Below, one piece after another: positions 1 to 10,433 of a stretch of 64,000 nt of DNA (position 1 is the stretch's first letter; the number at the start of each line of letters is the position of its first letter). The translations under genes were made by a program, and so were the position numbers. This stretch comes from Lepidurus packardi (Eukaryota; Arthropoda; Branchiopoda; Notostraca; Triopsidae). The stretch spans positions 6,386,001 to 6,450,000 of the forward strand of contig JAKZAN010000007.1 in the NCBI GenBank assembly GCA_023053545.1, read 5' to 3'. The notes beneath the pieces were generated by a model, which saw only the letters and a program-made list of their open reading frames with translations, made no database searches and had not been told where the DNA came from.

Positions 1-7
1 ACATGGT

Positions 8-664
8 TTGTCCTGCCAGCTAGAGGAATTCAGTTTTTCTAACGAGAACAGTTTCATGTCGTGGAAAGCAGAGATAGAAAGAAATGCTTGTGTTAGTTTT
101 CGTAATCGAAGGGGAGCTCGGAAGTGCACTAGTTACAGTACAACAACCTACGTGTGCAATCGCTCTTTCTCGTATAAAAATCAGGGTACAGGCAAACGTG
201 CCCTGAAGCGACTAAAGTCTTGTTGTACGGGTGTCCATTGTACCAGCTTTATAATTGCGCAAGTATGGCACCTTACAAAAAGAATTGAGGTTACATGTTG
301 CCTAACTCATGTTGGCCATGATCGTTTACCAGGTCGTTGTCGCCTTCATGAAGGAACAGAAGAAGAATTACAACATAAGCTTTTGATCGGAATCCCTAAA
401 CGCAAAATTATTGAGAGTTGTATGGCAGAACCCATCATCAGTGATGTACTTTCTAGGGACCAGGCCGTTACCATGAAAGATTTACATAACCTCGCTCAGA
501 AAAATCTGCGTCATTCACGTGTCATAGGAGCGGCATTAGTAGAGCAACAGATCGCTGAAAATGCCCAGCTAGAAAAGTTAGCTAGAACAACTAAACCGCC
601 AGCCGTTTCCTTGGCAAACATTCGTAGAGACTTGCGCGAGATTCTTACTGCTAAACATTCTTAA
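8..664 (+). CDS. MULE-transposase-type N-terminal DNA-binding domain remnant
   Basis: An open frame of 218 codons. Its middle part resembles the FAR1/FLYWCH-like zinc-binding module found at the N-terminus of many arthropod MULE-transposase proteins: a CNRS-type start, a K/R-rich GKRALKRLK stretch, cysteines (CCTGVHC), then THVGHD followed by a segment like LLIGIPKRKIIESC. In the intact families this precedes a MULE transposase domain and a SWIM zinc finger. Here the frame stops after a charged helical tail with neither domain, so it is a truncated copy, a solo domesticated DNA-binding domain, or one exon of a longer gene. The family assignment rests on pattern recall only. The frame may begin outside the window, so the start codon is uncertain. 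Confidence 0.4.
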   Translation: MSCQLEEFSFSNENSFMSWKAEIERNACVSFRNRRGARKCTSYSTTTYVCNRSFSYKNQGTGKRALKRLKSCCTGVHCTSFIIAQVWHLTKRIEVTCCLTHVGHDRLPGRCRLHEGTEEELQHKLLIGIPKRKIIESCMAEPIISDVLSRDQAVTMKDLHNLAQKNLRHSRVIGAALVEQQIAENAQLEKLARTTKPPAVSLANIRRDLREILTAKHS

Positions 665-994
665 CCAGCATACGCCGGTGAAGGTCAACTTAGCCATTTC
701 ATCGCGACGCTGCGCCGACGAGGTATTTGCAATGTATAAATAGTGGAAGCTCCACTCTGGTCCCAGGGGACGGGACCCCCAAACACCTTCTAACTCCTCG
801 ATTTTTTTATTACATGAGACAAGACGCGCATAGGCCCAAAACTCCATGTCGAGATTTAATTACCATGAATTACCTATTACATTTTATTACCAAATTTAAG
901 AATGCAAATAAATATACATAATTTAGTATAGGCAATAAAGCTTATATACTTTGCTTTCTTGCTGAGGACTATATACCAAACACGAGCTGTAGCA

Positions 995-1132
995 ATGCCG
1001 CGGCCAGCAGCCATGCAGCCATGGGTTTGGCGTGGTCGTGGCCGCGGCCAGCAGCCATGGGTTTGGCGTGGTCGTGGCCGTGGAGGCCGTGGCGGCCACG
1101 GGGAGGGGGGGCAAGAGGGCGTGAATAATTAA
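995..1132 (+). CDS. 45-codon RGG-repeat open frame
   Basis: A short ATG-to-TAA frame made of two near-copies of a QPWVWRGRGRG block and a terminal run of RG/GG/GE residues. It coincides with a 36-bp DNA repeat. RGG boxes are RNA-binding, arginine-methylated tails in many proteins, so this may be the last exon of an RGG protein, a microprotein, or a GC-rich repeat that happens to be open. Its GC content is much higher than its AT-rich surroundings. No neighbouring exon was identified. What is seen is the frame and the repeat; a protein product is inference. Confidence 0.25.
   Translation: MPRPAAMQPWVWRGRGRGQQPWVWRGRGRGGRGGHGEGGQEGVNN
997..1100. repeat. GC-rich 36-bp tandem repeat
   Basis: A unit of 36 bp containing CAGCCATGGG and GGCGTGGTCGTG occurs about twice, the first copy with an extra 8-bp CAGCCATG duplication, followed by a degenerate GGCCGTGG tail. 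Confidence 0.6.
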
Positions 1133-2044
1133 ATGTGATTTAAATGATCAATACAAATGTGTTTACTCAGTCAATTTAATTGCCTGCTCCTTTCAAAGTA
1201 AATACGGAGCTTAATTAGAAGGGAATGTCGTATTGAGAACCCTTGAAGCAATTAGCGTAGTAGTAGGCTAGAAATGATAACAAATAACGGAAAAGCATAT
1301 TGTCGTCGGTCAATTTGCGAAGCCTTGAAGTTATAGTGTATGGTAACCAAGTGTATAGCATGGCGTAATTGAAAGTGAATGTTATAATTCTTCAGACTTG
1401 ACGAGGGTCTGACTATAATCGACTTGACCTTCGTATGGAATGTTTTTCCTGACCCTGGAGACCAGTCTGACCTTACCTGGTCCGGGATCGACACCTGCGC
1501 TGTTAATACGTTGTCAGTCGTGGTTATGAAACACAACGAGCAATATAACGCGAGTTTACAATAACTACAGTTTACAGTGTGATTACATTTCGACAAAGAT
1601 TGTGATTTAAATAACTACATACGCCATTGTATGAAAAAACTTAACTGGTGATGATGTGCAAACCATTTTTACGTAAGTGCCAAAGTGTGAATGTTATTCT
1701 TGTGTTTTCACAATTTTGTGAAAGTTTTCTTGCTATTTCTAGCTCCTAAGTAGACAGAGTTTGTAGCGTTTACCTAACTCTTGAAGGATTGTCAATATGT
1801 CGGTTAAAAAAAAGCCCATATTTTTCCCTTTTTTGTGAGAGGGGTCAACCAGGTGATGGCGCCATTTTAGAGGGTGGGGTGACGGTGAAGGTGACGGTAG
1901 GTGACTGAGAGAGGGGGGTGGGTAAAAAAATCGCGATTTTTGGGTGGCGCCATTTATGGACGATCCCTAAGTGTTTTTGGTTAATAAGATTAAATAATTA
2001 AAAACTCGTAAAAAAAATATCTAATAATTTTATTTTTGTCTTTA
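1133..2044. other. No gene recognised
   Basis: About 0.9 kb without a supportable coding region. A frame on the minus strand (1252-1596) has no recognisable motif. G-rich patches near 1870-1925 (GGTGACGGT-type repeats) stand next to the downstream exon. Confidence 0.5.
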
Positions 2045-2047
2045 CAG

Positions 2048-2200
2048 AAGGCCTTAAGTCTAGGTTCAGCCAACTGGACAGCCATGCGTTTAAGACAGAA
2101 AGCGCTGCCTTTCTAAAGTACGCAAAACAGCGCTTTGGACAGCAGGCGAAGAAAACGGCGGGGAGCATCTCCCCCATTTCGTCGGACACTGACAATTAAT
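2048..2200 (+). CDS. Isolated terminal exon, protein unknown
   Basis: A pyrimidine-rich tract ending in TTTACAG lies directly upstream of an open segment that ends at a TAA. The peptide is basic and helical in character (KSRFSQLDSHAFK ... KYAKQRFGQQAKK) with an acidic SDTDN end. It could be the last exon of a gene or transposon protein whose earlier exons I cannot place, possibly linked to the frame at 8-664. No family is recognised. Confidence 0.3.
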
Positions 2201-2560
2201 TGTCTTTGTTTTTTCGGTTTTTAATAATTGTTTATCTTTTTAATATTTTTTTATTTATTTTTTTAATTGACCTTTGTGACTTTTTTAAATTGACCTTTGT
2301 GAATTTTATTTATTGACCTTTGTGATTTGTTTTGTAATTTATTTTTTGGTAATTGGTATTTTTGGGGTAATTGTTAATTTTTGGGTAATTGGTAATTTTT
2401 TGGTAATTGGTAATTTTTTGTAATAAAATTTTTTTATACAATTATTTTGTAATTTTTTGGGGTAATTTTTAATTGGTAAAGTTTTTAATTTTTGGTAATC
2501 TTTTGGTAATTTGGTAAATTTTTTTTTTATGTGAGTGAACTTTTTTTAAATTGAAAACTA
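2201..2560. repeat. AT-rich degenerate repeat (TTGACCTTTGTGA and TAATTGGTAATTTTT)
   Basis: Two simple families in series: three TTGACCTTTGTGA copies (about 2266-2325), then many TAATTGGTAATTTTTTGG-like units (about 2340-2515). No coding sequence. Confidence 0.7.
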
Positions 2561-2739
2561 ATTTTGGTTAAATCATTGACGATTTATTAATTAAAAACAA
2601 ATACACAACAAAATACAATATAAAGAACAAATAAATTTTTTTTTGCCAACTGCAGTATAAACGATGAACCTCGATGGTGCTCAGACTATAAACGATGCTA
2701 AATGATGTTTCATAGACGTCCCCAGTAGACGATTTTATG

Positions 2740-2859
2740 TCGTCCCTTTCGGACGTTATCATATCGTCTCTTTCAGACGTTGTCGTATCGTCCCTTTCGG
2801 ACGTTGTCATATTGTCTCTTTTAGACGTTGTCGTATCGTCCTTTTCGGACGTTACCTTA
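2740..2859. repeat. 24-bp minisatellite with GACGTT core
   Basis: Five contiguous 24-bp units start at 2740, 2764, 2788, 2812 and 2836. Each has the form TCGTCYCTTTCRGACGTTRT plus 4 bp. Units 1, 3 and 5 carry CGGACGTT while 2 and 4 carry AGACGTT, suggesting a 48-bp higher-order unit. Because 24 is a multiple of 3, the minus strand reads as an eight-residue TSERDD-type repeat inside a 114-codon frame, which I regard as a consequence of the repeat. Confidence 0.85.
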
Positions 2860-2870
2860 TCATCCCATGT

Positions 2871-2902
2871 TGACGTCAAGAAAGCGTAACATGCTGACGT
2901 CA
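2871..2902. promoter_or_regulatory. Two CRE-like TGACGTCA palindromes
   Basis: Perfect 8-bp TGACGTCA palindromes at 2871-2878 and 2895-2902, 24 bp apart, directly after the minisatellite and in phase with its period. CREB/ATF proteins bind this motif; function here is only inferred, since the spacing suggests they are diverged repeat units. Confidence 0.3.
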
Positions 2903-3062
2903 AGATCGTCACCAGTGGACGTCGCCATATCGTCTAACGCTGACGTTACCAAAGATTGCAAATTGTATGTCTTTGCAACGTTGAAATAACGTCACTTTTT
3001 GACGTTAAAGGTCAGAAACAGACGTTCCTTCGACCAACTTGTGCTACTTGGGAAGTATATAG

Positions 3063-3190
3063 ACAGCCATGGCCAGGGGCATGGAAAAGTCCATAGCAAT
3101 CCACGGACAAAACCATGGAAGGCCATGGGTTTTTAGGCAAAATAACCCAATGTCCTGGCCATGGAACTGGACCAAGGACAGCCATGGAAA
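3063..3190. repeat. CCATGG-rich imperfect repeat
   Basis: At least five GCCATGG/ACCATGG words lie within about 130 bp, mixed with GGACAAAACC and GGACCAAGGACA variants. It looks like a degenerate short repeat or the end of a small mobile element. The 61-codon frame through it has no recognisable features. Confidence 0.45.
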
Positions 3191-3702
3191 TTCCACCAAT
3201 TTTTTTTACAAGGGAATTCTTGAGATTGTTTCAAGTTCTAAGAACATTGGTTAATTTCCATTAAACCCCGTGTAGACACCCTAATTCTCATGAACTGAAG
3301 CGCAAGTTGACAAATAAGCACATTTCGCAAACCTCGGAAAAAGTTGTACCCAGCTAGACTACGTTTGAAAAAATAAATACTGTGGTAGTAGGATGAGTCA
3401 CGTACGAGAGCTAGAAAAGGCAAGTCGTGTACCAGAGTGCGAACAGTAAAGTCGAGTTTTTACTTTTGATCCGTGATTACTTTAACCCTGTGTAACGAGT
3501 GAATTTGCTTGCCATACAGAATAAAGACACTTAGCCTATATTAATACAACATTAACCCATGCTTATAGAAGCTGCTTATTCTTCGAAGTCGGTAAGTTAA
3601 CTCACCGTGTATTCCCTTCCTGTCTTTTCTTCCCACGTTCCGACGGTCCACGAAAACCAAAAGCTCATAACTCCCGATCGACTTTGACAGGAAGTAGCAA
3701 CG
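3191..3702. other. No supportable gene; unique left flank of the duplication
   Basis: No coding region is supported. On the minus strand a GTGAGT-type splice donor is visible near 3597-3605 after an open stretch, so a small minus-strand exon is possible. The stretch ends exactly where the duplicated sequence begins. Confidence 0.35.
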
Positions 3703-6559
3703 TCTACAAAATCTTTTCTAACTATTTTGAGATTTTTCCTTATTTTTGCTAGTGCCCGCATCTGCTCATTGCTTTTACACTTCTTACCTGTTTTGCAAAT
3801 TTGGCTATAATAAGATTATTAGCTTTTATACGAAGAATGTAATGTTATGTGGCTTAAAACATAGCGTTGCATAGAAGGCGGAAGACACTAGATAGCCGAC
3901 GGTGTTCCTCCATACGTAGTAGTGTAAAGAACAATCCCTACACAATTATAGCTGACCACGTACAGCTCACTTCCAAGATGCCAAAAATCAAGTATCAGAT
4001 CAGACTTCCGACTTCTCCTTTCTCTTTCATTCACACCGTTTGCTTCTGACTGTACATTTCCTTTTGTATATTGTTTAGCCATTCTGCACATTCCGATCAA
4101 ACGTTTTATAAACGTTCCTCTTCTTCTTCGGGTCCAATGGCCCTTGAGGTCTCACGCGCGTTCTCTTGTTAATATAATCGAATCCGCCAAGCACCCAGTC
4201 TTGATTAGACGCTGATGTAGATTACTGACCAATTTAACCGAAGAATAGTTTGAATAAACTTGCAGGATCTTACCGTTGTGCCAAGACCGAATCCACTCGG
4301 CCCAAACAATCAAAACAATCTTATTTTGCCCAAAACAGTTTCCTACAGTAGTATTCCTTAATTATGCTACCCTTGGCGTAAGCTGATCACTTCCTTGACT
4401 TGCTGTATACAGCCTCCAATTCTCTAGAGATTACCTCAGGCGGATAAAAACTTTTTGGATTCAGGATAGGTACAAGCACAGATTTCTTCGAGCAATCACA
4501 CAATCTTACTCGAGGTCTTGTAAAAAGTAGTCTAGTAAAACAAGTTCCTTTAACAAATCTAAACGCCCTACATTTGTCATTGTAATTCTTGTGATCTAAG
4601 GCAAGCGTCATGTAGCTCATTTATAAGTTAATCATGGTTGCTGCCTGACTTTGATAATTAGCTATAATGCAGCAGTCCAAACGAACCGCTGGTCTATTCA
4701 GTAAAGCACAACACAGGAACCTTTTTTCCCAAAACCATTGTTTAAGCAAATATAAACTGACTGTATTCGAAACCGTAGGAGCTTATATACGGGTAGTTCA
4801 GGACGCAAATATAGAAAGTACAATACAACAATAAGTCGTCCGAGTGCGGTCAATCAACAGTACAAGTAGAATAAGGTCAGATCACAGACTTACGTCAAAT
4901 ACCAAACAGAATCCCCCAACACCAAGGTTAATTAATACGAATACACATCCTTACACAAGTACAACATTCCCTTTCTTTCCGGGGCATACATTTATCAAGG
5001 ATACGATCATACGCTTTGAAACTCTCGATGTGGCCGTCACGAAAAAAATGCTTTCCTATTTTAGAGCTCCGGAAATTCTATGGGTCAAAGTAATATTCGT
5101 TACACCATAAGTAATAAGTTTACCAGTCATACTTGGTGTCTTACAAGAAGAATGGAACGAAGAAAAAAGTCAGCAGCAGCATCATACGTTCCCAAAGAAA
5201 AGTTTCGAACTTCTCGTCCTTTATTTTTTGTATTTAAGGTTTTTATTTTTTACTTAAGGTATTAATTAAAAGCATAATTCGGGCAATGGTCTTCTTAGTT
5301 AAAACTTGTTACTAAACAACAAAGGATGAGGCTGTTGGGGTAACATTCAACTTTCACTGTACGTTTTAGTCATATCAATATCCATTCGTTTTATTTCTCA
5401 GTTGTCAAAAACCATACTGAACACATAATATTTATTCTTTTGGTTCTGAGCACCCTCGGGCGTCAGCCGCGGCAAAGCATGGCGAGAAAAATACAGATCA
5501 CGTGCAACACTGTTGGTTTATGTGTTTTGCTGCTTTTAAGCCAACTCCTACAACATGCCTAAACCCGCTTTTATGCGGCTTGCGGCGGATTGCCGCGGTC
5601 TGGAAAAACTGGAAAGATGGGGTTGCAATAGCCTAACGTACAAAATGTTTATGCTGTTTACTAATTTCAAGGCGAAAACTTCGCAGAAAACGCGCTAAAA
5701 CACAAAACAGCAGCACTTGCTGTCACCGAAACGCGCGCGCGAACGCTGCAACTTTAGTTTTTATGGGAATGATTCCTTTCAATTACGATATTACTTCTTT
5801 CATACATATATAAAAAAGCATAAATTTCTCATTTCATAGATTCTGTAGATGTGATATGCAATGACTTAATTTTAGAAACTATTTTTCCGTTTTCCGACAA
5901 TTTAAACTTAAATGGATGACAGTCTGACCATCTAGAGGAGCTATATCGTATTATTTCTGATATCTTAATTCGAAGTATTGTATCATGGGAAGAAAAGCGA
6001 TACTAATCTTTTGCTGATGTGAGATGTGATGTTATTTCTTTGCTTTCCACTGTTGTCCCATTTAATTTAGTTAAACTACACTAAGTACCGAAAGTCGTAA
6101 ATGAATTTTGTCGGAGGCTGAAGCTTGGTATATCGTTTTCCATAATGCATCATCTTGGACATCAGATCTGGATTTGAGGTATAGAAATTACCATTATCAT
6201 ATCCTGTGGTGATCATAATATGAATACGATTCGGACAATATAGTTCGCTTGTCATTCATGTAAAAAAGGCGTGATTCGAAAGTTTTGTAGCTAGTTTTTT
6301 GTTTTGTCGTCACTATATACTAATATTGACTTGTCATACTTTGTCAGAATGGTTAAAAATTTTCAAAAATTCACTGTTTAAAACAAGGATGTCCTTTGGT
6401 GATGTTATTCATATTGTAAATATTTTTTTAATTTGCTGCTGCAAAAGCACTAAGCAGTGATATTGTAAGCTAACGTTAGTTCTAGTCATATGACATGACT
6501 ATTTATGGTAAAGAAGCGAAGCCGTTCCATGTAAACGCATAAATTCATTGTCTTGTAGA
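3703..6559. other. Upstream region of ORP copy A, no gene recognised
   Basis: About 2.9 kb before the first ORP coding exon. It probably contains the promoter and a non-coding first exon, because the start codon at 6560 sits just after a CTTGTAG acceptor. Short frames (for example 4387-4620 minus and 4844-5110 plus) have no recognisable motif. A GC-rich patch (about 5455-5760) with GCGCGCGCG and CACGTG stands out from the AT-rich background and is a promoter candidate. Copy B has the same sequence at 15690-18078. Confidence 0.4.
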
Positions 6560-9052
6560 ATGACAAGCACAGGTTTACGACATATTGCTACTGAGCCGGC
6601 CAGCCTTGATCTGCGATATAGCAACTCACTGAAAGAAAAGATGGAACGTAGCCCTCGTCTGAAGCAAAAATCAAAATCTCAAACAGGATTACTATCTGAC
6701 TCGGTACGTTTCCAGCTCTCATTTTTCCGTATTAAGGTTAGAGCACCTACTATTTGTTCGCACATACAGGAAATAAGCGGTGACAGTCATAGCCTTTCAG
6801 CGGATTCTATAATAGACGTCAGTCACTCCCCCTCGAAGCCCGTATTGACACCGCTCGAAGTGCAAAAGAATTCAAAGAGCAAGTGGCGAAACCGTGGTAG
6901 GGATTGGGAGATCGTTGGAGGCTTGAAAGATTCAGAAATGGTTGATCAACATCCTCCCAAATCAGAAGGATTTCTTCTGAAGAAAAGGAAATGGCCCTTG
7001 AAAGGCTGGCATAAAGTAACGCAAACCTTAACTTTACCTTCCTAATATTTGTCATTAACATTGGCTCTTCCCCTGCAGCGGTATTTCGTTCTTGACAAAG
7101 GGATTTTAGTTTACGCGAAACGACCGGTCGATATCACGCGTGGGAAACCTCACGGCACAGTAGATCTAGGACAATCCGTCATTTCCGCGAAAACGTCGCG
7201 TCGCAGAATTGATATCGATGCGGAAGTTTTTATTTATCATATAAAAGTAAGACGTGCTACCTTTCATTTCGTAACTCCATTACTTTCTATACAAGGTCAA
7301 ATCGCGTGAAACTTTTGTTCACTGGGTTGACCAACTTAAAGTGCACCGCCTCTATCGGCAACACATAGGCTTAAGTAATAATGGGAGCCAAGCTTCCCCT
7401 TCGAATGTTACTTCCCCTGGGTCGTCCACCGATGACCCTCCAACTGCTGTTCCATCTGGTGAAGCCAGTGAAGTGGATACAGAGATAGTCATCCAACCAG
7501 GTTTTCAAGCTTGCATTGTTTTTATTTTCAGTTTTGACGATTTTTTTTAATTGACCATAGGACCGCCGCTAGGTGCTTTGTCCTGTAGCACAGGGCGTAG
7601 AACTCGGCTTCCGGCACCAATGCCCAGTACGGAAGATTTGAGCTTGTGGAATTTGCTTAGACGCAACATTGGGAAGGACTTATCCAAGGTGTCCATGCCC
7701 GTTGCCCTTAACGAACCCATTAGTAATAACCTTTTACCGTTTGCAAGTGTTCATTTCATTCAACAATGACAATTTTTCTTCAAGGTATGCTCCAACGATT
7801 GTGCGAAGAACTAGAGTACTGTGAACTGCTAGATAAAGCAGCTGAAACGGAAGATCCGTATGAACGACTAGTCTTGGTAACTGCCTTTGCGGTATCACCG
7901 TACGGCTCGTCCCATTTCAGGGCGGGACACAAGCCTTTCAATCCGCTTTTGGGCGAAACTTTTGAATGCGTGCGAGGTAATTATTCCTCTTTTTTTCCGG
8001 CTGATCATAGATTCCTAAAATCGTTTCAAATGCAGAGGACAAGGGGTTCAGATTTATGGCAGAGCAAGTGAGCCACCATCCTCCTGTTAGTGTATGCCAT
8101 GCGAGCTCTAATAATTACGAGTTTTGGCAAGACACACGAATCAAAACTAAGTTTTGGGGGAAATCTATGGAGTTTCAGCCTCTAGGTATAGATTGATTGA
8201 TTTTGCACTTTAATTTTCAATGTCTCTTTCTTTTTTACTTATTTTTTGTATATTTTTTTGGCTCCAAGGCACTGTGAATGTTATTTTGAACAAGACGGGC
8301 GATCATTATCGCTGGAATAAAGTAACGACATGTGTTCACAATTTGTTTGGAGGCTCTCGCTGGGTTGACCAGTATGGTGAAATGGTTGTGACTGCCAGCT
8401 CGGGGCTTCGATGCCAGCTAACTTTCGTTAAAGCCTCCTATTGGTCATCGAATCGACATGAAGTATACGGTACAGTTTTGGATGCCCAAGGAAAAGTAGT
8501 ACATTCCTTATTTGGTAAATGGAGTGAAGGTTTGTATTGGGGTAGTGCACCTTCAGCCAAATGCGTTTGGCGACCAGGTAGAGTAATCTGCTGAAAATTG
8601 GAACAGAAAACAATATTGATTCTGTTTGTTGTTATTTTAGCTGCCCTGCCAGAAGATCATGAATTGTATTACGGTTTTTCACGCTTTACAATTGAACTGA
8701 ACGAGCTGGAACAGGCACTGGTGCCTATTTTGCCTGATACAGACTCGCGATTTCGTCCAGATCAAAGATTGCTTGAAGAAGGGCAAGTAAATGCTGCGGA
8801 AAATATGAAATTACAGCTGGAGCAAGCTCAAAGAGAACGTCGTACCAAGAATGAATCTGACGGTGTACCTTACATTCCTCGCTGGTTTAGGTATGATGGT
8901 TCCATTCTCGGTTGTGAGATTTCAATTTGACGATATTTTGTTGTAGGAAAGTTACGCGGGAGAGCGAGGAATACTGGGAATTTATTGGAAATTATTGGGA
9001 AGTGCGCACCAATTCCGGTTTCTCTAACATCACGTTAGACAAAGTGTGGTAA
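6560..9052 (+). CDS. Oxysterol-binding protein-related protein, copy A (short, FFAT-less)
   Basis: Ten coding exons: 6560-6703, 6770-7015, 7079-7246, 7296-7500, 7561-7722, 7785-7976, 8036-8185, 8269-8577, 8641-8890 and 8947-9052. They sum to 1,932 nt, a 643-residue protein in frame. An N-terminal PH domain starts near [20 protein letters not shown] and the C-terminal lipid-binding ORD carries the family signature EQVSHHPP (8062-8085) and a NPLLGETFE segment. ORPs move sterols and phosphoinositides between membranes; the PH domain binds phosphoinositides and an FFAT motif binds VAP on the ER. Here exon 4 is a genomic fusion: the sequence from 18979 to 20461 of copy B is missing, and the join at 7459/7460 keeps frame (PTAVPSG then EASEVD). 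About 340 residues, including the FFAT motif, are lost. The PH and ORD domains are intact, so it is probably expressible rather than dead. Confidence 0.85.
7440..7480 (+). other. In-frame deletion junction in ORP copy A
   Basis: The sequence CCATCTGG (end of the copy-B match at 18978) runs directly into TGAAGCCAGTG (copy-B match from 20462). One shared G is the only microhomology. Reading frame and downstream splice donor (7501) are preserved. Confidence 0.9.
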
Positions 9053-9461
9053 GCAAGCATTTATAATAGTTATACGAACAATTTAGTGCAGCCACGTGTA
9101 TCCTAATTTGTTTTTGCCGTCCGTAATACTTTCTGTTGACTTCGATCTTAACGACTGCCCATTTATATCACTCCCAGAATTGGTTTGTTATGTTATCTTT
9201 GCGATTTTGATTCCCATGGAGTGCTACTATTGCAGTGTTTAGTTTCGTGTTATTTCCTAGCTTCGGATAAAGGGGAAAATTCTATGTCATGAGTTTCAGC
9301 CTTATTGATTCTTCAAGTGTGATTATTGGTGAGGTTTATTAGGCTTGTGTAGTAAGTGTATATCGTTACAAGCAATAAAAAATCTAAGTAATGCAAAAGC
9401 AATGGCTGCAGATCTCGTATATTTTTAGAAATTAATGTTAGTGAGGCCGTGAAATGCGCGC
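9053..9461. other. 3' flank of ORP copy A
   Basis: Non-coding. A canonical AATAAA at 9373-9378 is a likely polyadenylation signal for copy A; the same signal lies at 22375-22380 for copy B. The stretch ends at the duplication junction. Confidence 0.6.
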
Positions 9462-9934
9462 TCTACAAAATCTTTTCTAACTATTTTGAGATTTTTCCTT
9501 ATTTTTGCTAGTGCCCGCATCTGCTCATTGCTTTTACACTTCTTACCTGTTTTGCAAATTTGGCTATAATAAGATTATTAGCTTTTATACGAAGAATGTA
9601 ATGTTATGTGGCTTAAAACATAGCGTTGCATAGAAGGCGGAAGACACTAGATAGCCGACGGTGTTCCTCCATACGTAGTAGTGTAAAGAACAATCCCTAC
9701 ACAATTATAGCTGACCACGTACAGCTCACTTCCAAGATGCCAAAAATCAAGTATCAGATCAGACTTCCGACTTCTCCTTTCTCTTTCATTCACACCGTTT
9801 GCTTCTGACTGTACATTTCCTTTTGTATATTGTTTAGCCATTCTGCACATTCCGATCAAACGTTTTATAAACGTTCCTCTTCTTCTTCGGGTCCAATGGC
9901 CCTTGAGGTCTCACGCGCGTTCTCTTGTTAATAT

Positions 9935-10172
9935 TGTAGCGAATGACCCTTTTGAAAACGTTGGTCTTGGTTAATTTGCATGTTTGGGAGTAAGTGGCGG
10001 ATTCTTGGAGAATGGCAAGGTCAGGTCAATGAAGGACAAACGTTGAAGGAAGCATGTTCGCTAAGAAAGGGGTCGCCAAGTGGTATAAAAAGATACGCCA
10101 ATGTACAGACGAGGCAGTTGGGTTTTAGACCAAGCAAAAAAATACAGCGTTGAAAAAAAACCATCCGTGACA
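9935..10172 (+). repeat. 5' LTR (238 bp)
   Basis: Begins TGTAGCG and ends CCGTGACA, with the standard TG...CA ends. It contains a TATA box (TATAAAA, 10084-10090) and an octamer-like ATTTGCAT at 9974-9981. I see no AATAAA within it. Confidence 0.95.
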
Positions 10173-10176
10173 AATT

Positions 10177-10195
10177 TGGTGTCAGAAGTGGGATT
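10177..10195 (+). promoter_or_regulatory. Primer-binding site, tRNA-Leu type
   Basis: TGGTGTCAGAAGTGGGATT starts four bases after the LTR. It is complementary to the 3' end of animal tRNA-Leu molecules, which as I recall end in CCCACTTCTGACA plus CCA. This is where minus-strand synthesis would be primed. Confidence 0.75.
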
Positions 10196-10433
10196 TGGAT
10201 AGATTCATCGGTGGTCAGTAGCGACAATCTCTTAAAACAGGTAGCAAGAGTCCTGGCATTAAAGGGTTCTGTATTGGATCTTGAAAAAACGTACAAAGCT
10301 GACCATGTGGCGAGCGTCTTAAATTGCTTTGGAAACAGATCACAGTCCCTTTATAGTCCTGCTTGCTGGAACCTTGGCGAACAACCCTTATTCCTTTCAA
10401 GAAAGCTAACTCCACCGTCCAGAATCATCCAAA

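Larger units (their letters stand above)
3703..9461. repeat. Tandem duplication, copy A (internally deleted)
   Basis: Every landmark in this 5,759-bp block recurs in 9462-22463. The offset is 5,759 bp up to 4175, 11,514 after the retrotransposon in copy B, 11,519 after a 5-bp indel near A6197/B17711, and 13,002 after A7459. The breakpoints close arithmetically: B without transposon and target-site copy is 7,247 bp, minus 1,483 and 5, gives 5,759. Open frames in the two copies have identical translations, so divergence is very low. The internal junction is at 9461/9462, where GCGCGC from the right end meets TCTACAAAA from the left end with one base of microhomology. Confidence 0.9.

Noticed and set aside
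2568..2912. 114-codon minus-strand frame with TSERDD repeats
   Set aside because: It is the 24-bp minisatellite read in frame; no start context, splice sites or homology support a gene.
4387..4620. 77-codon minus-strand frame repeated at 15901-16134
   Set aside because: It is repeated only because it lies in the duplicated block; no family or splice evidence.
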